The notes below the pieces were generated by a model. That model saw nothing but the letters and a program-made list of their open reading frames with translations, did no database searches and had not been told where the DNA came from. The position numbers and the translations under genes were made by a program. From Streptomyces griseus (lineage in GTDB: Bacteria > Actinomycetota > Actinomycetes > Streptomycetales > Streptomycetaceae), in contig NZ_MDKB01000001.1 in the NCBI RefSeq assembly GCF_001715295.1, forward strand, positions 1,548,978 to 1,612,977: a stretch of DNA of 64,000 bases, given 5' to 3'. Of the stretch, positions 49,458-58,400 are shown piece by piece (within the stretch, counting starts at the first letter, position 1; the number at the start of each line of letters is the position of its first letter).

Positions 49458-52400
49458 TCAGTCGGAGGAGTGCTCCGTGGGTGTGTGGGGCGTGCCCCGG
49501 TGGGCGCGGAGGAGCCGGTGTTGCTCCGGGGTCAGTCCGACCTCCCCGACGGGGAGTTTGTCACCGAGCAGGGCTGCGTGGGTGGCCTGGGACAGAGTGA
49601 GCGTCACTCCGATGGCGCCGAGTTCCGTGAGCGTGACCATCCCTTCCACCGGTGTCACGGGCGGGGGGACCGGGGGCCCGGACGTAGGGGAGGTGCCGGC
49701 GGTCTCGCCGTCGCCGTGGGCGGGGACGATCGGGTCCGCGCTGCTCGCGTCGTAGTGGTCCCTCCCGTTGTAGTGGATCTCGATCACCCGGGACGCACTG
49801 ACGGGACCGGCCCGCCGCGTGTCGGCCAGCCGACCCTCGAAAGCCACCTCGACCCTGGCGTCGAAGGTGTGGGCGAGCAGGGGCAGGAACACCTCGCCGA
49901 TGTCGCTGAGGTAACAGTCCTTCCAGCGGGACACGGCGTCCAGGACCGCACGTGTCTCCGCGGTGTCCAGGGGCGCCGTACTCGTCGGGTACACGGCGGC
50001 CAGCTCCGCGCGCAGGCCCGCCTGCGACCGGTCGACCAGCGTCTCCGCGTCCACACCGTGGTGCGCGAGCAGAGAGACGAGCCCGGCCCGGTGCAGTCGC
50101 GCGATCCGGTCCGCGAACTGCGTCACCGTCGACAGGCGCAGCTGCCCGACGACGGAGTGGGGCAACCGCCCTTCGCTCGCCGTCAGGTAGGTTTCGACGG
50201 CCTCGCGCATCGCCTCGACGACGGCGGTCTCCGGACCGCCCGGGTAGTACAGGGTCGCGGACCTGACCACCGCGCGGTGGCTCAGGTCCCCGCGTACACC
50301 ACTCGGGTCGCCGAGCCAGGCGTACGCGTCGGGGTGGGACTCCGCCAGGCCGGGCAGCCTGCTGCGTATATGAGCCGGGTCGCTCGCCATGAGCGAGAAG
50401 AGGAGGCACTCCCCGGTGCCCGGGACCCGCACCGGCCGTCCCCTGGCCGCGTCGGACGGGCGCGGAGGGGCGGGCGGGTCCTGTTCCGGCTCCGGCTCGG
50501 CGGTCACGGGCAGGCGCTTCGGATCGTCGGACAGGGGTTCGATCCTCGGCGCGCCGGAGCCGGACCCGACCGTCCCGTCCGCCGGATCGGCCCCTTCCCC
50601 CGTGGGCTGTGCCGTTCCAGGTGACTGCGCCGAGGGCGCGTCCGTCTCCGCGCCGGCCTCGTCCCTCACCTCCACCACCGCGTCCGGTACGGCGAGCTGG
50701 TAGTGGCGGCCGATCAGGCTCAGCACGACACGCGGCCTCGGGCCACCCGCCCGTACGTCCAGGGAGCCCGCCAGGTGCCCGGTCGGGTCGGAGGGGCCCG
50801 GCCCGAAGTCCTGGAAGCGCCCCTCACCGTCGACGACCGTGATGTCCACGTCGAACGTCCGGGCGGCCAGCACCGGCAGCAGGTCCGCGGCCGCGTGGTC
50901 CCAGCCCACCTCGCCCGGGGCGTCCCCCGGGCGCATCAGCTGGGCGACGGCCAGCGCGGCCCGGGCTTCGGGGCCCAAGGCCACGGAGTGCGGCATCAGA
51001 CCGCCCAGTCCGTCGAACTCGCGTCCTCCGGGGGTGCCTTCGCCCAGCGGCCCGGACCCGCGCAGCCCGGCCCCGGACGCTTCGGCGTCGCTGAACGTGT
51101 CGGTCTCGTCCGGGGCGACGGAGTCGAGCAGGTCCGCGTCCGACGGGTCCACGAGGCGGGCCGCGAGCGCCCGCCGCGTCGTGTCCACCGCTGCTCGCCG
51201 GTCCGCGACGTCCACCCCCAGGTCGGTGAGCAGGTACGGCGCGCTCCTGCTCAGCCCCTCCACGAGGGCGTGCAGGAAGGCGTCCCCGTCCTTCGGCACG
51301 TCGTGCAACGCATACGTGACGTGGTCGGGCGAGACCAGCCGGGCGCCGTCACCGGTGCCGGTCCTGGTGTACACCGCCGGCCTGGGTGCGGCCCGCGGCC
51401 CGGCCGGCGGAGGAGCCGCGGCCGGCTTCCGGTAGCTCACGGCCGGTGGCTCGGGCCGTCCCGCGAGACGGGCCAGCCCCTCGGCGGTCGCCGCCTCCTG
51501 GTGCCAGCGGGTGAGCTGGTCGGTCGCCGCACGCACCCGGTGGTACTCGGCTGCCGCTGTCTCCGCCGTCGTCCTCAGCGCGTCGAGCAGAGCGCGCCGT
51601 TTGTCGTAGGCACTGACGGCGGCATCGCGCCGGCCGGTGGCCGCCGCGACCCGGAGCGCCGCTGCGGCCACCGCCTCCTCCGCCCTGGTCACCTCGCGGT
51701 CGGCCTCCTCCACGGGCCCCCGCAGGACGGCGGCCCGGGCCTCGAGGGACCGCAGTTCCTCCTCGGCCGCGGCAAGCGACCGGCGGCCCTCGGCGATCCG
51801 CTCACGCAGCAGCTCCGCCCAGCCGTCGTGAGCGGCCTCACCGGCGGACTCCACAGCCGCCGCGAGGTCGGTCCGTGCCGCCTCGACCTGCTCGCCCACC
51901 TCGTCCCGGCGGGCTGTCGCCGCGGCCAGGGCGTCGCGGGGCGCCCGGGCGGCCCGGACGGCTGCCTCCAGGCTCCGGCCCTCCCCTTCGGCGGATTCCT
52001 GCGCGTCCGCGAGGGCGATCTGCGTGGCGTCCCGCTCCTCCTTCAGGCCGACCGCCGGGCGCCGTTTCTTCCAGTACGCCTTGTCGGCGTCGACCCACGC
52101 CTTGCTCGCCGCGGTGACGGCGTCCCACGCGGCCGCCACCCGGGCGGGGAAGTTCGTGTCGTCGATCAGTCCGAGGTTCCTGGCGACGTCGTCCCTGACC
52201 CAGGCCAGGGCGTACGCCTGGGAGCTCACGGCCTTCGGCCCGGGCCGGACGTGGCCGAAGGTCCCGCCGACGAAGCGGCCCACCCGGGTGTCCTTGATAC
52301 CCCGCCGTACATCCGCGACGCTCAGCCAGGAGGTGGGGACGGCGAACAGGAACACCCGCCCCGTCTTGGGCTTGGTGTTGATGGAGGTCAGCTGGTCCGC

Positions 52401-55400
52401 CGAGGTGGGCAGCGCCTCACCCTCGCCGGCGTACGGCCCCGTGCCCGACCCGCCCAGCTGGTGGAGGCCCGTCTTGTCGGAGCTGATGAGCACGCCCACC
52501 CCGAGCGCGGAGTCCTGGGTGTTCTCCCGGCCCACGGAGGCCGCGGCACCTACCCCGGTCCGCCGCAGGACCTCCATCTTCTTGCCGTCGGCGACGGTCA
52601 GCAGCCGGGCACGGCTGAAGTCGGGCTTGGCGTACAGGTCGAGCTGAGCCCGCTCGTCGCCGGCGATGTTCTTCTCGCTCAGCCCCGGGACGCCGTAACC
52701 CTGCGGGGTGGTCGCCCGGTGGTAGTACGCCGTCAGAGCGGCGTTGCCGGTCGCGTCCTCCAGCGCCTGGGCCGATCCGGTGCCCAGCCGGGTCAGCCCG
52801 GTGTCCCTGGCCCGGCGCGGCGCGTCGGGCCCGTCCACGGAGAACCCCGCGTCGTAGGAGAGGGCGAGCGCGTAGGTGTTCGCGACCTGGATGTCGGCGA
52901 GACCGACGATACGGCGCACGTCGAAGCCGGTCTCGGGGAAGCGGAAGGGCTTCAGTGTGCCGTCCCCGTGGGGTGTGTCAGGCCCCAGCGCGTACGCCGG
53001 GGGTTCCGGCCGGGGTGCGGCGAGTCCGGTCAGTCCGGGCGCCTCCAGCAGTCCGTCGTCCGCACCGGTCTCGGGTCTCATCAGACTCATCGGGACGTGC
53101 TCGCGCAGCGTCCCGGCGGGGCCCTCCTCGGTGATGACCTGCTTCCCGCGGAACCGGTCGAACCCGGCCCGCACCGGGCCCCGTTGCCCGGAAGGCGGAT
53201 CGTCGGCCTCCAGCGTGATCCGCAGGGTGTAGGGCGTCGCGATCTCCGCGTACGGTTCCGTCGAGGCCACCCGGAACACGGTCAGAGTCGATTCGGTACG
53301 GCTCTCGCCGCTGGTCTTCCGCCCGGAGCCGGTCTCCGTGAAGGTGGGGCCCGCGGCCACCGCCGTGGCGTTCTCCGTGTGGACCGCCTCGCCGACGAGG
53401 TACCCGAACTCGGCGCCCTTCGTGGTCTCCGCGCTCTCGGTGACGGTCTCGATCGCCCGCCGGTTCTCCTCCATCTCCACGCTGTGGTCCAGCATCGTGA
53501 ACACGGCCTTACCCGGCACGAGTTGGACCCTGATCCGCACCTGCCGCTTCCCCAGGCGGACGCTGTGCCACCCCCACGCCCCGGTGCGGGCCGGGACCGA
53601 CGTCCCGCCGCCCGTCATCTCCTTGTCCAGGGCGCGCACGACCCGGGACGAGACCAGGGTGCGTACGCGTTCCAGGCCTGCGTCGTCGAGACCGAGCGTG
53701 GCCACCCGCCGCTCGAACGCGGCCAGCACGGCGGACGGGTCCAGCGCGTTGACGGCGTACGTACCGAAGTTGTTGTCCGCGAGCCATGGTTGCGGGGACC
53801 AGCGCTCGCGGGTGTAACGCGGCACCTCGCCCATGCCGTCGTCGATCAGCCCCACCAGGTGCGCGCTCTTCTCCGGCACGTGGGCCAGCCAGCCGCCGGG
53901 CACACGCGTCATCCGCCCGGCCGCCGAGGCCAGCCAGCCGGGCACGAGCGGCCGGCCCACGGCGGCGGAGCCCAGCAGGCTGGACGCCAGCGCCAGCCAG
54001 TGCTCGGCGGTGCCCGACACCAGCACCTGGTGGCCGAAGCCCTTGCGGTTCATGTCGTGGACGAAGGAGCGGGTCACCGTCCTGCTCCTCTGGTCGGACC
54101 GCGACCAGGGGCTGGCGACCAGACCGTACGTGCCCAGCAGCCCGGGCCCGGCCGCGTGGGAGCGGGCGTACACCAGCTGCCCGCCGGTGAAGAAGGTGCG
54201 GGCCTTGGTGAGCTTCCCCGCCGACTGGCCGCTGCCGCCGAGCACCATCTCCGTGTCCATCGGCACCGCTCCGGTCAGTGCCCGGATGCCGTCCACCGCC
54301 GTGAGGTGCCGGAAGGTCGCCCAGAGGGTGGCGTAGGGGCCCTTGCCCATCAGCCCCGACGCGGTCCAGCCCAGCGGCCCGGAACTCTGGTCGAAGTTGG
54401 CCGTCAGATACTGGGCCTGGAAAGCCCGGAGCACGGCTTCACGGGTGGGTGCCCCCTCCTCGGTGAGCTGCCACGCGCCGCCCGACCCGGAGGCCATGAC
54501 CTGACCGAGCGCCGCAAGGAGTGCGGGGGAGGGAACCACACCGACGGTCAGGAACGGGTGGTTCTGCAACTCCCGGAAGATCCGCGAGCCCCGGCCGTCC
54601 GGTGTGACCGGGCCCGCTTCGCCCACCAGGTCGGTGGCGCGCACCAGGCTGCCGGGCCGGGACAGGTCGCCCAGGGCCAGCGCCCGCGCCCGCTCGGGCC
54701 GCAGGACACGTACCGGCTGCGCGGCGACGGCCGCGTACGGGTCGGCCGTCCCCCGGCCGTGCGGGTCCACGGCGGGGGCGTGCGAACCGGGGATGCTGAT
54801 GAGCACCTGCCCCCTCCGTGGTCCGCCACCGACCGCGCGCCCACCGGACGTGGTACCGATGAGCAGGTCCCTCGGCTGCCGGAAGACGAACGGCTGGGTC
54901 CCCAGCAGCCCCAGCGTCGCGGTCCCGCGCAGCAGACCGCGGAAGCGCCAGTACCCGCCGCGGTCCACGGTGAGCGAGAGGTCGTAGCGGTACAGGTGCG
55001 AAGGTCCGGCACTCACCGCCATCGGCTCGTACGTGGCCGTCGCACCGAAGCCGGTCTCCTCGTCGGACTGCCGTCCCGCGCGCACACCCGCACTCGGCCC
55101 GCCGGCGTTGTACGGGGCGCCGATGTCGTCGGCCATCGGGTCACGGAACGCGATCAGCCCCTCGAGCCCCAGCTCCCCGAGGCGCTTGGCGCTCTTCTGC
55201 CCGTCCACCCGCTCCACACCGACCGAGCTGTAGCGCAGCTTGAAGTCGTCCTGCACGCCGACGAAACGACGGTTGGTCAGCTCCCCGCGCAGCCATATGT
55301 AGCGGTGACCCTGCCCGACCTGGCCGGGTTCCACGAAGCGGACCCGTATCCCCGTCGTGGTCAGCGCCTCCAGATTCCCGGCCATGCTCCGGTGCGACAG

Positions 55401-58400
55401 CGCGGCGAGCACCTCGAGGGTGTTGGCCAGTGCCGTGCGGTACGCGTCGTCGCTGCGCCACCGCGAGGACACCGGAGGGGTGACGGCGTCCGGCCCCGAC
55501 GGGCCCAGCAGGGCCGCCGTCCGCTCCCGCCACGTCCTGCGCTCCGGCGGCGCCAACTGATCGAGTCGTGCGACGAGTCCGGGATAGGCCGCCGCGAGCG
55601 CCGTCAGCACTTCGTCGGCGAAGGTGTCCAGAAGGGTGCGGGGCTGCCCCGCCGGGCCCGGCCCGCCCGTCTTCCTGCCGTCGGCGAAGGTGAACTCCTC
55701 GACCCGGTGCATGCCCAGGGTGGGTGGCCGGTCCCGGGTCAGGTACGCGGGGGCGAACGGCTCGGGCACCCCTGCCCGCACCGCCCGCCGCAGCCCGTCG
55801 TCCCACCCGGCCAGCCGCCGCGCCTCCGTGCGGGTCATCCGGTCGACGCTCCACGTGTGGAACTGCCCGGCCCGTCCGGTGCTGCCGCTGAGCTGGACGT
55901 GGACCGTTTTGCGCACCAGGTACAGACCGGTGGGATCGCCCTTGACCTGTCCGGCCGACTTGACCGCCCCCGACCCGCCGAGCCCTGCGGTGCGCGACAC
56001 GGAGAAGAGATGGCGGAACGCCACGCCGAACTGGAGCCGGAGGTTCAGGACGCCGTCCGCCAGGTCGAAGAAGTTGAAGGCCGGGCCCGCGACCCCGTCG
56101 ATGCCGATCGCCGCCGTCTTCTGAAGACTGCGCTCGTTGCGCACCGTCAGGGTGTTGATGTCGCGCATCTCGGCGTCGGCCGTCTCGGTGATCAGCGTCG
56201 CCCGCCCCGGCACGACGTCGACGACGAAGACACCCAGAGGCGTCCGGGCCTTGTCGTCGGCGAACAGCGGAACGGTGGTGACGCGGCCTCGGGACAGGGC
56301 CGGACTCTGCCGCTGGAAACTCAACGAGGAGAAGAAGGAGTTGAGCTCAGCGTAGGCGGTGCTGCCCGGGGCGACTCCGATCTCGGCCGCGGCCCAGTCC
56401 CGCATCCGAGAGACGGGCCCGAACCCCTCCGTCCGCACCAGCCGGTAGGACGACTGCCGGTCGAGTTCCAGGGAGCGGGGGATCCGCCCGGGGGCGGCCT
56501 TCGTCTTCGTCACACTGTCCGGCAGCCGCACGGACAGCCCGTCCCGCATCGCGAATCCGAAGACGGCGGGTGCGATGCCGGTCACGGTCCGGCCCTGTGC
56601 GTCGGTCACCCGCAGCTCGTAGTACACGTGGTCCAGGTAGACCCGTGAGCCGTCCAGCGAGCGGGTCTCCGTCTGGGTCGTGCCCTGCTCGGTCTGCCCG
56701 TACGCCACCCGGTCGGTCCAGCCCAGCCGTAGACTTATCCGCCCGAAGCCGCTGAAGGCCACCGTCCCCGCCGGCCCGACGGGCCCGCCCAGCGCCAGCT
56801 GGGTCACCGACTGCATGGTCTTGCTCTGCCCCGCCGCCCCGACCGACCGGTGCATCCCGTCCACCTTCACAGGACTGCCGTACGCATCGGTGAACTGCTC
56901 CCACTCCCCGTAGTGGCGCACGGTGAGCACCAGCATGCGCACACTGCCGTCCTCGGCCGTGTAGGGAAAGACGCGTCCGTCCCCGGCCAGCGTCTTGGGC
57001 TCGTGCGTGAACGCGTACGCGACGTCGTCCATCAGGGCGGATCCGGCCGGCCGGCCCTTCTTCGACGGTGCCGGACGCACGGTGCCGCCCCCCTGCGACA
57101 GCACGCGGCCGATCTCTGCCAGTGCCTGCTGCTTGCCGCGCAGGGCGACGTCGCTGTGCCCGAAGGTCATGCCACCCAGGACCAGGGGGAGCGGAACGTC
57201 GGACGGCGCGTCCGCGAGAAGTTCCACGACGTCGTCGATGTAGGCGGGCATCCGGGTGCCGTTGCCGAAGCCGACCGGCTCCCGCCGCCCGCCGAGCGGC
57301 CGGGGCATGTCCCGGTCCAGGACGGGCGGCCTGGTGCCGGGGAGGACGGGGGCGTACGGCTCCGCACCGGCCGTGGCCGGCCGCACGGCGGACGGGGCGC
57401 CTGCGACGGCAGGGATGAGGGCCGCGGGGGAGACGCCGGGGGCCGGGCCCGCGGGCGGGGTCACGGCAGAGGCCGGCGTCGAGGGAGTGGAACCGGCGGT
57501 GGCGGGCCGGAGGGCGGGCGGGTCCCCGATCTGTGCCGCGATCAGGTCCAGGTGACGCCCGCGCAGGCCGCCCTGGGCGAGCCCTTCGGGCGCGGGACGC
57601 CGGTAGTCCCCCATAAGGCTTCCCCCGACGTCCGGGCGGTGAGGTGCGACGGCGTGCCGGGACTCGTCGCGCAGACCGAGCATGTGCGCGATCTCGTGCG
57701 CGTAGTCGACGGCATCCCCGTCCGCCCACCACGCGGACCGCGTCATCTGCCGGTCGCGGCCGACGAGGCGGACGTTGAGCCCGTGCGGGTGCGGATCGTG
57801 CTCGACCTGCTCCACGCTCACGTGCAGCAGGTCGCCGTTCGGCAGCCGGTGACCGGGAGCGTTGAACACCGCTTCGACCCCGGCGAGAACCTTCTCCCAC
57901 ACGCCCGGCGGCAGCCCACCGGAACCCCCGACGCCGACCTGGACCGTCAGGTCGGTGAAGAGTTCGCCGCCTGCCTCGAAACGCCGTACGTCGAACTTCG
58001 ACTGCACCACGAACTGCGTCGTACGGCCCGGTCGTTGCGGGTCAGGAGGCGTCGACAGCGGATCGACCCAGGTGGACGAGCGTGTGTCCGGCACCGCCCC
58101 GGCACGCGCCGCCTCCCAGGCGGGTGACCCCGGGCCCTCGGGCCCACCCGTCCCGGCCCCGCCGACGACCTGCGGACCGTCCGCTGCCCCGGCACCCGTC
58201 GGCTCCTGCTGCTCGGCGGACCGGATGTCCGGCGACGACGGCGCGGAAGGGGCCGGCGAAGGCGCGGACGCGCCCGGGCCGGATACGGGTGCGGCGGCGG
58301 ACGGCGGAGCCGTGGACGACGTGGGAACGGGGGAGGGCAGGCCCGGCGCGCCCGCTGCCGGGGTGGTGGGAGCCGACGACAGCGGTGCCACGGCCCGGGC

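Noticed and set aside
50703..56648. A 1981-codon open frame antisense to the giant effector
   Set aside because: Low-complexity composition without motifs, opposite a frame that has protease and OTU-like motifs and coupled neighbours.
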